Assembly (NCBI GenBank): GCA_036345935.2
Contig: JADWOT020000001.1
Coordinates: forward strand, 11,137,869-11,201,868
DNA from: Taenia hydatigena
Lineage: Eukaryota; Platyhelminthes; Cestoda; Cyclophyllidea; Taeniidae
Direction of reading: 5' to 3'
DNA: 64,000 nucleotides
Positions 37,525-47,599 of the stretch are shown piece by piece. The stretch's first letter is position 1. Every line of letters begins with the position of its first letter. The notes under the pieces were generated by a model. It had not been told where the DNA came from, searched no databases, and saw only the letters and a program-made list of their open reading frames with translations. Both the position numbers and the translations under genes were made by a program.

Positions 37525-39250
37525 AAAACTGATCGACAACAGAATGCGATTTTCGCTCCTCTCATAGGCAAATTTGTGCTCTCGATCTACACGTGACTGC
37601 GATTTTCGCTCCTCCTGTGGGCAATTTTGTGCTGTTGATCTTCTCAAGGATGCGATTTTTGCTTCTACTGTAAGCATTTTTGTGCTATAGAGCTACACGC
37701 GGATGCGGCTTTCGCTCCTTGTGTGGGCAATTTCGTGCTGCTGATCTACCCGAGACTGCGATTTTCGCTCCCCTTGTGCCAATTTTGTGCTATTGATCTG
37801 CACGAGATCTCGATTTTCGCTCCTCCTGTAGGCTGTTTTGTGCTAAGGAGCTACACGAGGCTGCGAATTTCGCTCCTCCTCCTTTTAGCAATTTTGTGCG
37901 ACTTTCGCTCCTCCTGTGGGCAATTCTGTGCTATTGATCTACCCGAGACTGCGATTTTCGCTCCTCCTGTGGGCAATTTTTTGCTATTGACCCACACGAG
38001 ACTGGGAATTTCGCTCATTGTATAGGCAATTTTGTGCTACTGATCTACACGAGACTGCGATTTTCGCTCCTTGTGTGGCAATTTTGTGCTATTGACCTAC
38101 ACGTGACTGCGATTTCCGCTCATTGTATAGGCAATTTTGTGCCATTGATCTTCACGTGACTGCGAATTTCGCTTCACCTGTGGGCAATTTTGTGCCATTG
38201 AGCTACACGAGACTGCGATTTTGGCCCCTGCTTTAGGCAATTTTGTGCTGGTGATCCACACGTGACTGCGATTTTAGATCCACCTGTAAGTAATTTCGTG
38301 CTATTTAGCTACACGAGACTGTGATTTTCGCTCCTCCTCTAGGCAATTTTGTGCTATTGACCTATACGAGACTACGATTTTCGCTTATTGTATAGGCAAT
38401 TTTGTGCTACTGGTCTACGCGAGACTTCGGTTTTGCTCCTTCTGTAGGCAATATTGTGCTATTGATCTTCACGAGACTGCGATTTTCGCTCCTAATGCGT
38501 ACAAATTCGTACTCTTGATTTACACAAGACTGCGATTTTCGCTTCTACTCTCAGCATTTTTGTGCTGTTGATCTACACGAGACTGCGATTTTCGATCATC
38601 CTGTGGGCGATTCCGTGCTATTGATCTACACGAGTCTGCGATTTTTGTATCTTCTTTAAGCCTTTTTTTGCTATTGACACACACGATACTGCGATTTTTG
38701 CTCCTCCTGTGAGCAAGCTTGTGTTATTAATCCACACGGGACTGCTCCTAAGGCAATTTTGTGCTATTGATCTACACCAGGCTGCGATTTTTTATCCTCT
38801 TTTAAGCAATTTCGTGCTATTGATCTACACGAGACTCCGATTTTCGCTCCTTGTGTGGGTAATTTTGAGCTATTTATCTACACGGGATTTCGATTTTATC
38901 TCCTTCTGTAAGCCATTTTTGGTATTGATCTAGACGAGACGTCGATCTTCGCTTTATCTCTGTTCATTTTACTGGAATATTTTACCAAATTTTGCAATGT
39001 TCTCTCTTCCACAGGCAATTTGGTGCAATTGATGTACGCGAGGTGTGGTTTTCGTTCCTTTTGCAGGCAGTTCTTGTGTTGTTAGATGCAGGGCTGCTGT
39101 GTTTTTGCTCCTTCCTTAGACGATTTCTTTGTATTTATCTTCACAAATTTTGCGATTTTTGCTCCTTCTTTAGGCAATGTTGTAGTAGTTATCTTCCGTT
39201 TTCTGTGATATTTACTTCTTCTAGGCTTTTGTTTAATTTTATATTTTGGA
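37525..39250. repeat. 53-bp minisatellite, long array 2 (about 32 units)
   Basis: Direct measurement of successive GATCTAC/GAGCTAC words gives spacings of 53, 53, 53, 52 and 53 bp. The monomer carries CTACACGAGACTGCG, GCGATTTTCGCTCC, TGTGGGCAATTTTGTGCT and ATTGAT. Within it GCGA-TTT-TCGC is a short perfect dyad retained in most units. The array degrades towards its right end (from about 38900 to 39370), where units become T-rich. Because 53 is not a multiple of 3, translated frames rotate and the open frames across it are artefacts. Confidence 0.95.
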
Positions 39251-39474
39251 AACTTTGAAATTTGTTTTTAATGTTGTTTCTTTTTTAGTATTTATCTGGT
39301 CAAGGATGTGAATTTCGCTTTCACTTTTTGTACTTTTCAATTATACATTTTCACGATGCTGCAAATTTCTCTTTAGATGGGGAATTTTTTAGCATCATTT
39401 TGCACAGTGCTGTATATTTTGTTCTCTTTCTTTTGTGAGGTCTCCAACGTCACTATTTATGGCTCCATTTTGTG

Positions 39475-39740
39475 TCCGCATTGCTGTTTGCATCAACTTG
39501 TTCCTGCTCTGTTCACATGGGGACGACATGGCTTAAGTAAACCATGCAGGGTGGTTCTGAGGCAGTTAGGAACAGGGTGGCAGCGCTTGGCTGTGCATGT
39601 GTTACTGACAGTTGAGTGAGCGGTTAGTTCGACTGACTCCCGACAATCTCTAGCCAATATTTAGTGCACTGCTGCCGCTGGTTTTCTCCTCCCTCTTTCT
39701 TAGTCGCAATGTGATGACGCTGTTGAAAGGAGAATGGTGA
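39475..39740. repeat. direct duplication R, left copy
   Basis: Matches 40480-40750 in the same orientation. Shared words include CATGCAGGGT, CAGCGCTTGG and GATGACGCTGTTGAAAGGAG (right copy: GATGATGCTGTTGAAAGGAG). The two copies, about 1 kb apart, flank the histone H4 relic. The left end may include a degraded form of the histone stem-loop region (GGCTCCATT). Confidence 0.75.
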
Positions 39741-40167
39741 CGATTTCCTTCGGCATCTTATAATCGCCGCATTCTGTGGCGTTATCTACCGCGCTACCAT
39801 CATGGTCCGGGAGAGAAGTAAACCGGTTTCTCTTGCTCTGTGGTGTTCTACTGGATAGGCAAATGCTAGAAAGAAGAGTAGGCAGCTAGCCTAGCCTATG
39901 CATACACTTAGTGTCCATTTTTACGCATTAACTATTAATCTATTTTACCATTGCATCAGTTTTTACCTTATCAGTCATTTCTTCATTTATTTTCGCAAAT
40001 GTATGTTGTGCCATCCACGTGTCTAGGCGCACATGCGATTAGTGCTAACAAACAGGAATAAAGTAGATAAGAAATCGCAATATAGGTGGCATTTATGTGT
40101 CAAAAGGATGGAAATGCATCTTAGTGCGAATTGTTGAAATTCACGTAAGTGACTTGTTGACTGGCTG

Positions 40168-40475
40168 ATGGGAGGGTACGGTCTGTACACTGATGCTTAA
40201 GTGGCATAGACTGTGGGCACAGTCTCAAGGCCTGCCTGCAAGGACACTTGGGAGTGTGCTCAAAGCCTTCCTAGTGAACGCCATGGGCTACGCCATCACG
40301 CATACTGAGGACGCGGCACTTAAGGTCGTCATTTTTGTGGTTGTGGTCTATGCTCTCAAGCGCCAGGGTGTTAGTCTTGATAAGTTTGGTGGCTGGACTG
40401 CGGTGAACCCGGTAGGCGGACAGTTAGAGACGTTACGACTTTCGTGTGAACGCTCTAACGGCCCTATTGAGGGCC
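40168..40475 (+). pseudogene. histone H4 relic
   Basis: The frame from 40193 reads SVLKAFLVNA, THTEDA, then VVVVYALKRQG (YALKRQG at 40349-40369) and KFGG, followed by TGG at 40394-40396. This aligns with the C-terminal half of histone H4 (GVLK.FLEN...TYTEHA...DVVYALKRQG...GFGG) at about 26 of 47 positions by my hand count. The normal stop after GFGG has become TGG, so the frame runs on to 40546. Upstream, GGAGGGTACGGTCTG and TGCTTAAGTGGCATAGA resemble the H4 N-terminal KGGKGLG...AKRH.K region at DNA level, with stops and a deletion of roughly 22 codons before the conserved half. A histone-type stem-loop follows at the right distance. Dead, but ancestry is well supported by two independent signatures. 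Confidence 0.8.
40460..40475 (+). terminator. histone mRNA 3' stem-loop remnant
   Basis: GGCCCTATTGAGGGCC forms a perfect 6-bp stem, GGCCCT/AGGGCC, with a 4-nt loop ATTG. Replication-dependent animal histone mRNAs end in a 6-bp stem with a UUUC-type loop and a GGCYCU stem start. It lies 63 nt after the position of the lost H4 stop, a normal distance for this element. The loop differs from the consensus. Confidence 0.75.
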
Positions 40476-40479
40476 TCTT

Positions 40480-40750
40480 TCAACACTACACTGCAGATTG
40501 CATTAAGCTCTATCTGTTCTATTCACAAGAAGACGAGGCGGTGTAGGCAGATCATGCAGGGTAGATGAGGGAGAGTTAGGAGCAGAGTAGCAGCGCTTGG
40601 TTGTGCGTGTCAATAACGCGTGAGTGGATGGGTGGTTGAGCTGGTGTTCGACATTCGTTAGCCAACTACTTATGCATCCTCGCTACTGTTATTCGCCCTT
40701 CCTCCCTCTAGGTTGCAAAATGATGATGCTGTTGAAAGGAGCACGGGAAA
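40480..40750. repeat. direct duplication R, right copy
   Basis: Copy of 39475-39740. It begins immediately after the histone stem-loop, so the copied unit may have included sequence downstream of a histone gene. Confidence 0.75.
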
Positions 40751-40973
40751 TTCATAAGCATTAGGTGATCAGAAAGCAAGAGATCAGCTCGGAAGGAGGG
40801 AAAGAGTTGGGAAGGAAAACTAGGAATAAAGATTATTCTTCAACTAGACGTAATGGAATAAGTCCCCAGAAGACGTTGGTAGCAATTTGTGCTTTTTACT
40901 CAATTGAGGTAAGTGATTAACAGTAATGTTTGCTCGACAAAGAATTTATCGTACTATCGTCTTATCCATTGCG

Positions 40974-41419
40974 TTAGATCAGAGGATAGCTGGCCATTGT
41001 AGCGATTCCACACATGTTTCCTTTGTCTCTGGCCATCCCAACGTGGCCGTTTTGTCCCCATTGCTCACCCCAACTATTCTTCACGATCCAATATTTCTGT
41101 CGCCTCTGGTCAGCATCGTAACCAACCACCAGAACGCCGTGATCTAGTTCATCCTCTGAGCAGGTGGGGTCTTGGAAGATGCCGTCTCTGTATACGAAAG
41201 AAAAAATTAAGCGGCTGCATTTGTAAACCAAATACACTACTTGGGGAGTTTGCCTCACTCGTAGAGCATGAAACCTGGAGAGCTAGCGTCAATGCCGACA
41301 GAAACAGGTCCCACTTTGGCGACGCTGATTTCCAATTGCTGCTCGCTCTTCTCCGGCACTTTGACGAACTTCGCCACCTTCGCAATTACCTTGGAGCGAT
41401 TAAACTTGCACCTTCCATC
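40974..41419 (-). CDS. cathepsin L-like cysteine peptidase, last two exons
   Basis: Exon 41259-41419 (acceptor GTTGTGACAG, donor GTGAGG) and exon 40974-41187 (acceptor TCGTATACAG), joined across a 71-bp intron, keep one frame of 124 residues to TAA. Readable are [40 protein letters not shown], then the catalytic His in [11 protein letters not shown] (codon 41139-41141). The catalytic Asn is in [13 protein letters not shown] (codon about 41076-41078), and the family-typical end is [12 protein letters not shown]. Papain-family (C1A) peptidases of this type are lysosomal or secreted proteases, and flatworms use many for digestion and host interaction; this is family knowledge. The segment corresponds to roughly the last 57% of a mature enzyme. 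The exon with the catalytic Cys (CGSCWAFS) was not found in the 4 kb upstream. It is therefore either beyond long introns or missing, and the gene could be truncated. A decayed inverted copy lies at 42650-43095. Confidence 0.9.
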
Positions 41420-42234
41420 CTGTCACAACGTAAGAGAAAGCAAATTTATGTTGAGAGAGGTGGACATTAATGGGAGGTGAATGGTCGAGTGTTTTTACTG
41501 TGCATGTCTAGCTTGTACGCAAGCAATTGGTAGGTAGCTAGACCACTAATTAAAATCTGTGGAGAGATAGCAAGTTCGTAAGCAATGCAGTTCAGTGTGC
41601 CTGACATTGTTGGCATTGTCAAATGAGCTGCATCTTCCTTGTTGTCACCTAAATTCAGATGCGCAGTAAATATACGTTAATTAGGGAGGCGAAGCATTAG
41701 GTGCATGCGTGTGATACGCAGACCTATGTAAAGGGATTCGGATGTCATAAATGCGTTGCGATCAGCAAATGGCTTCTAAACCAGTATCGCCTCAACAAAG
41801 TAGTCGTTACTCGACCCGAAATTGTAACACTTTGCACCAAAGGGAATAAAATATATATCGGAGGTTTTGACTTTCTTTTTGAAGGAGAATGCAGGGATTA
41901 GTGGAGTAACTTTGTGTTAGCTAGAGTTTAGGAGTCTTCGAGCACTTTGATTGGCTACCAAATGTACCAATCACCTTGCCACAGCACTTTCAACTGCATT
42001 GCCTCTCCTTTAAGCAATGGGTAGCTACAAGGAATCGCCCTAATTATTGGGGCGCGCTTCAGCTTTTACCATTGTCGAGGAATTAGCGAGTTATTTATTG
42101 ATATGACATCCACTAATACGCATCTCAAGTCGCGCATTATTCCACTTTTCTGTTTAAGCAAAGTTGTATCCATAGTCTTGGATAGCACAATCTGCTTGTC
42201 TAGTAGTTGAAGGCATTGGTAATGAGTAGGACGT
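41420..42234. other. sequence upstream (minus sense) of the cathepsin exons
   Basis: Positions 41420-41640 are intron-like and match the inverted relic at 42650-42890. The rest contains a 66-codon + frame (41701-41901) with no recognisable motif. Confidence 0.4.
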
Positions 42235-42745
42235 CACTGTTGGGCTTTGGGCTACTATTAATGTTTGGTTGGCTTGACACGCCCAAATGACTCGACGATG
42301 ATTGTGACTGTAAACACAAGTGAAAAATCCGCTGTCAGACACAAGTCAAGCCAACTGCACTGCATTGTTTATCAGTGGTCTGACTTCCGCATCCACCCTA
42401 ACCGAGAAAGTAGGGCCTTGTTTACTGATTTACCGAACATCCTCTATCTCGCATTGGATAACGTGCACTATGCTGGAGTTTAGAGGAATCAAAATTAGAT
42501 CAATTCTAGTGGGTGGCAAAAATGGTTTGCTTAGCAGCTAAATTGTATTAGTGATTGCTTAAACATTGTGGATGCCATTTTGACTGAACTTGGTGCATGG
42601 TGAGTATGACAAACCCAAATGATTTGACGATTTTATTTAGAGGTAAGCATCACACGCAACGAATGTGCTGTTAAATACAATCCAAGTCCACTGCATTGCA
42701 TTGTTTACGAACTCATAACCTTACCACAGATTTTTGTCAGTTGTC
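42235..42745. repeat. tandem pair derived from cathepsin intron sequence
   Basis: 42235-42405 and 42575-42745 are direct copies about 340 bp apart. Shared words include CACCCAAATGAxTxGACGAT-type words, CACTGCATTG and AGTxGTCTGAC. The ACTGCATTGxTTA...CAGATTTT part is the reverse complement of the intron upstream of the cathepsin exon (41540-41600). Confidence 0.65.
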
Positions 42746-43095
42746 TGACATCCTCTTACTTGCTTGCGTAGAAGCCAGCCATGCATGCTGCGTGATTTGC
42801 ATTAAGCAAGCTTAATTCACTAGTAGCCCTCCTCCATCCGCTTCGCATTATCCAACCTCTCAAAACAACGCTGCCCTCTGTTATGTTGCGATAGGGTGGA
42901 AGCCGCATATCCAACCGACCCAAGGTGATTACTAAGGTATCAAAGTTCGCCAAGGCGCTGAAGAAGAGGGAGAATCAATCGGAGTTCGCATAAGATCGTG
43001 TTGCAAGGTGCTGCACAAAACGCGTAGCCGCAGTTGCAATAGACGAAATACGGCACCATTTACCACTCATAGGCAGTGGATGCAATCATGAAGCC
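42650..43095 (+). pseudogene. inverted decayed copy of the cathepsin L exon and intron
   Basis: On the + strand, GGTGGAAG at 42895 starts a stretch translating as GGSRISNRPKVITKVSKFAK, parallel to the live gene's [20 protein letters not shown]. It runs on through KKRENQSE to a TAA near 42989. About 40 bp later VAAVAIDE resembles GPVSVGID. The upstream intron is also conserved in reverse complement (TTGCTTGCGTAGAAGCCAGCCATGCA versus TTGCTTGCGTACAAGCTAGACATGCA), so this is a genomic inverted duplication, not a retrocopy. The disulfide Cys (RC to SR) is lost and stops are present. No catalytic residues remain visible. Confidence 0.8.
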
Positions 43096-45387
43096 AAAGT
43101 GACTTTGATGCTGATGTTGACAAGGCGCTATCTTTCAGTGTTAGGCAGCCAGTAGAGGTGCGTGTTGTTGTATGGGTAGGTTGTGGTGTCAAGTAGGATG
43201 GGGGAAGGTTAGCCGGCGGTACGAGGCGATTTGGAGTAGGAGGAGTGGAAGGCGATACGACGCACAGAGGAGCGCTTAAGTGAATGAAGAGTTGGGTGTG
43301 TTTGCGTGTGTTTGCGAGAAGGGCAATCGATGGAGTGAGGCAAGAAGAGGAGAGAGGGTAGAGAGTGATGGGAGGTGGTAGTTAGTAAAAGACATGTGAT
43401 AGTGGTGGATAAACAATAACCGCTCAGCACTCTTCCAACCCACCGTCTGGCACGGCTGCGGCGGCAACGATAGAGCGAGCCATCACGAAACGGCACCGTG
43501 CGTGTCAGCAACGCAATTAACCAGAAGAACAGCCAAGCCAGTGAGGCAGCCACAGCACGACAACCACGTGAGTGACTTCCATTACTGCCGCCGCTACGCC
43601 CGTCGCTTCACGCTTCGACGGCTCAAAGCCACACCACGCTGACAGACGGACAGCACGCACAACCATCACAGGTGGGCACTGAGGAGCAGACTAAACTGGC
43701 GTCCTGGAGAAGCGCGGAGGTGCGCAATGGAAGATACTTAAAAGTACAATGGTGGGGACAGGGACGGAGGGCACCTTTCATTCTTTACAATCTCAAACCC
43801 CGCCTTAACCTCTTCTTCTGCATGTCTGCTTGCGCCTCTTCCTCTTTAATCCATCTCCAACTGCCTCGCACAACACCTCCTTTACCTATGCACACACTTT
43901 CCTTACTTTTTGCACCTCAGTAATATGTGTCGACATATCCTCAATCTGCACACTGCCACCGCAATCAATTTTGTTAAAGTGCGGTAAGCCCTTTAAAGCT
44001 CCTCTGTGGTCTCAGCAGCTCCTGCTGCTCATTTAGGATGCCTTGTGTTTTATTTCTCTGTGCTATGGCGCGATTTGACTGCATTTGTAAGGAACAGGTG
44101 TAGCTCGGCTTATGAAGCTTCCAATTAGTTATTATGTTACCTGGAACTCAAACCTATTCCTTTTTGCAGTTGTTTGATTCCCCGCCCTACAAAAGTTTTG
44201 CCTGCTTTATCGTATCCTTTCACAACGTTTGACTGCGAGCATTCCCGAGTGAATGACATGCATTTATCTACTACTGCTTTTAGTCCTGAGTTTTAGAGCT
44301 AAGCATGATGCTGTTTTGTTATTCTAGCTGCTAAAACTGAAGATGGCTGTTGCCTCACTCTTCATGGTATTCGCACGAGAATTGCAATGTTGATGGGTGG
44401 TGATAGAAATGTGGTACTTCTCCAACACGGCTTTTTTGACTCCATGAACACTTGGAGTCCCTACCGACGTGGACTTTGATGTGTGATTGGAGAATAGTGG
44501 AGGAGGCACCTACTCTTAAAAGCATGCATGCTTAAGTTCAAGAGGCACGAATTGGCCATGTGCGACCCTCTTGCATCCATCGATTTCATCTTTAACGAAA
44601 CGAAGGTGGGCAAAATATTCCACGTTGGGCAATGCGCCTTTTATTGCGCTCATGCGGTTGAACACTGACGTGAGACCTCGTGGTTGTGTACCTGCGCTTG
44701 CAGCGCTCGTTCCAGTCGTATATCTGGAGCATGTGCTGAGCCTTATTCACTACATCCCTCCACATGGGCCAATGGCTATTCAGTAGAGTTGTGGACGTTT
44801 CTTGCCCTCTGACTGGGTGATGCGTTTCTCCGCTCCCTTTACATGTCCTGATCGTCCCCTTCCTGGTTCTGTTCGCGGGATATGACACACACAACATGAA
44901 TTTGGTGATAGTGCACTTGCGCCACATTATCTTCATTCATCATATAATAAGGAGCTGATAATAAAGTTACTTGAAGTAAAATCCAAGCAATCCCTTGTTA
45001 AAAAATATGTACAAAATGGTTGGGCTCATTTTTTTTTAGTTTTTTTGTAGACTCAAATGCCAGTTTATGTTGCACACCCGCCAGCGGTAACTGTTTCAAT
45101 ATATGGTTCCCTGCTGCCAATTTATGAACCCAGACCGCTTTCGGATCACTTTAACTTCCGCGTTATGTAATTTGCCTTTCGTGAAAAAAAGTCTTTTGGC
45201 TTTCACTTATGCTTACACAAACAACTAGTTCTTACTGCCTTCGTTGTGTACATTCTATCGACCCACTGCTTGATCACAAGGTGCTAAAATGACTTCAGAA
45301 TCTTCTCAAGATTTAATAAGCTATCACTTGATCAGAGAAATCTGATGTAGTTTCTGACTAAGCACATTTGATGACACCGCGCAGGCA
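43096..45387. other. spacer including a GC-richer block at about 43420-43700
   Basis: 43420-43700 is noticeably richer in CG dinucleotides and ends at CACAG/GTGGGC, which could be an untranslated exon or promoter region. At about 44520-44608 (+) an open piece, CDPLASIDFIFNETK, runs into a donor-like GTGGGC. No gene can be assembled. Confidence 0.3.
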
Positions 45388-45741
45388 ATGTGGCAGAGTC
45401 ACTTCCAAGGCTTCGAGTTCGGAGCAGCAGGGAACATGGTGAAGTTCAATCCGACGACACCACCACCCTGTGGGCTGGATGTGGTAGGAGTGCCGGTGAC
45501 CGTTTACTAAGGTGAGTAGAATTGACTAGCGCCATCGCGAGACATTATCCGCATCCTAGTCGAGCTTACTCGGGACCCGAGAGCTCAGATACTTGATTTC
45601 TACCTGTCGGACTACAGCCATCTGGGCTTCGTCTAGGGCCTAAAAGCTGCTTCCCGCATCTACGATATCATTAACTTCTTACAACGGTATCAGTAGGCCC
45701 TCCTCTTCTCCGACTTTAGCGATCTTAATATAACCCACTAA
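45388..45741 (+). pseudogene. unidentified gene relic, one frame with several stops
   Basis: A single reading frame is coding-like over 354 bp despite stops. It begins at ATG 45388 with MWQSHFQGFEFGAAGNMVKF, then PPPCGLDVVGVPVTVY and a stop. After a short stop-rich gap it continues with RDIIRILVELTRDPRAQIL, DFYLSDYSHLGFV, TAG (45634-45636), GLKAASRIYDIINFLQRYQ, TAG (45694-45696), LLFSDFSDLNITH, and TAA (45739-45741). The helix-like, charged pattern and the clean frame between stops argue for a recently inactivated gene or exon. I do not recognise the family. The 18-nt gap between the first stop and the next good stretch is too short to be a normal intron. Confidence 0.5.
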
Positions 45742-47599
45742 AGTGGGCTTAATTTCCTCCATGAGCGGTCCCATAGTACTTAAGAGATGTCCTTTAGAAG
45801 TAACTGCGTGTGATTTAAGTAATGTTGCGAAATAGGCGCGCATGTCCGTAATTAGGGACGAGTTCAACAGACAGCATTATTTTCTAAAATTATGTGAAGC
45901 TATTCTAAGGGGAGGAACAAACACTTCTGCTATGGTTTGATAATAAAGACATGAATGAAGTTTGCATGCAATGTCGCGCCGCAAATCTTAGCTTCAGTGA
46001 AATGTTATCGCTGCATTATTTGCCATTAGGGCGTATTTTTTAATCAAATTACAGAATCGCCTTAGCTATCATAAAGACTAACAAAGAATTTAAGAAACGA
46101 TCTACACAAGTAATGTGTGAAGTGATAAGAGTTACTAAGCAAAATTAAGTGGGTGACACTGAGACACAGAATGTGACTGAGTTGAGTTGCTCAAAAGCTT
46201 AGTTTTATAGTGTGCCAGAAGTGAGACTTAAGCGTAGAGAACCGTTGGGATCATCTTCTCCTGCACTTGAATTTACAGCCACCAAATTCCTTCTTCCATC
46301 CCTTCGGCCGTTACCTCAACAGCTCGGGCCACACTCTCAATCGCAATGACATCGTAATGAAAGTCTCTTTTCATAAGTTGATGTCGCTATCACTTTGGCA
46401 CGTCAAATTCGTGCACACATTCGTGTTTAGCCATTTGAACTGGCACATCTTTGAACCCATCACGCAGAGGAGGATGTTCCTCGCAAAGTTGTACGAATGT
46501 AACATAATTGTCAGATGAATAGCAGTGATCATGCGGAAGATCTGAAGTCCACTTTGTTCTCATCTGGCGATCGGATGATAATGGAGATATCCACTAAGAG
46601 GTGAAAGTTGGTTTGCAGTAGAACTTCAAAACGCCAAACACGGTGTAGGCAGTCGACACATAAACAACTGCAGCCATCAATGCGGGTGTGATTGTTAGCC
46701 CAAAAAAGGTGAAACAAAGTGCGGGTAAGCATCCAAGTATTTAAACTACCAAGCAGATGGAAAATGGGAATTAGATGAAAATGCGGAACAATTAAATGCA
46801 AAAGGCAAATTTGAAATTGCATTGGTGGAAACCCCATAGCAGGTGCCATCTTAGATATCGCTCGTGGGTAAAAGCAGCCCACGCAATGAGTACATCTGCT
46901 TTTGGATCAGCTCTCTTTGGCGCTTCCGCCGAAGTATTGTCCCATTCCAAGTCTTCTCAAAAATTATAATATATCATGTTAACATGCAAATGATTCCTTG
47001 CCGAAGTCAGGAATAAACGGAAGCGCACGGCTATGACTTGAAGACTATGCTCCTAAGACAAATCACAGCTAATCGAGTCTAAATAGTTCAAATAGCCTAT
47101 TGAATGGATGATTGCACAGGAGTTCGGGGTGCTGCGCATTAAATGTCAAGCATTATCAAAGCAGATTTTGCTTCGCAATTTGATAATGTGGTTTAAGTGC
47201 TCTACATTTTCTAACAATTAATGGCTGCTCAGTCGCGTTGCACATTACACCATGGATTGCATTTTCACAGATCTGCCATCACCTCAGACTCCAAAAACAG
47301 ACAGTTTCCGGCAGCTTCATCCTTTGTTTACTTCTCTGCAGGCTTAGTGCTGTACTTTGTCCTTATTGCTTGTGCATATTCGAGCATCAATGCTGTCTTA
47401 AGCACTAATTCGAAGGGGAGCATTTGGGTGTGTAGAGGTGGCCACTTGCATTAATTGCAACTAGGCGTTAACTGGAAAAACGTTTCTTTAGCTGTTTGCT
47501 AAGTAGTTAATCCGCATTATGTTGCCGCCAGTAAATCAATTCGTCCTAAGAAGACGTCCAACGTGTCTGAAGGGACTGTTAAATACGTATTTAAAATTA
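45742..47599. other. spacer with unidentified open frames
   Basis: 46267-46518 (+) and 46529-46882 (-, about 117 codons, with CSCLCVDCLHRVWRF) are open but unrecognised and lack convincing splice context. Confidence 0.3.

Noticed and set aside
37525..39250. Possible CRISPR array because of regular short repeats
   Set aside because: Units are contiguous 53-bp tandem copies with no unique spacers, and the genome is eukaryotic.
37723..39258. Several hydrophobic open frames of 70-100 codons across the 53-bp array
   Set aside because: They are translations of the tandem repeat in rotating frames; the period is not a multiple of three.
39475..40750. Direct repeats as long terminal repeats of a retrotransposon
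   Set aside because: No TG...CA ends, primer-binding site, or reverse transcriptase or integrase frame between them; the interior is the histone relic.
41701..41901. 66-codon frame with CHKC as a zinc-binding protein
   Set aside because: Isolated, in the neighbourhood of cathepsin intron sequence, with no second metal-ligand pair.
45511..45528. An 18-nt intron (GTGAGT...ACTAG) removing the stops at 45.5 kb
   Set aside because: Shorter than any normal spliceosomal intron in animals; simple inactivation is more likely.
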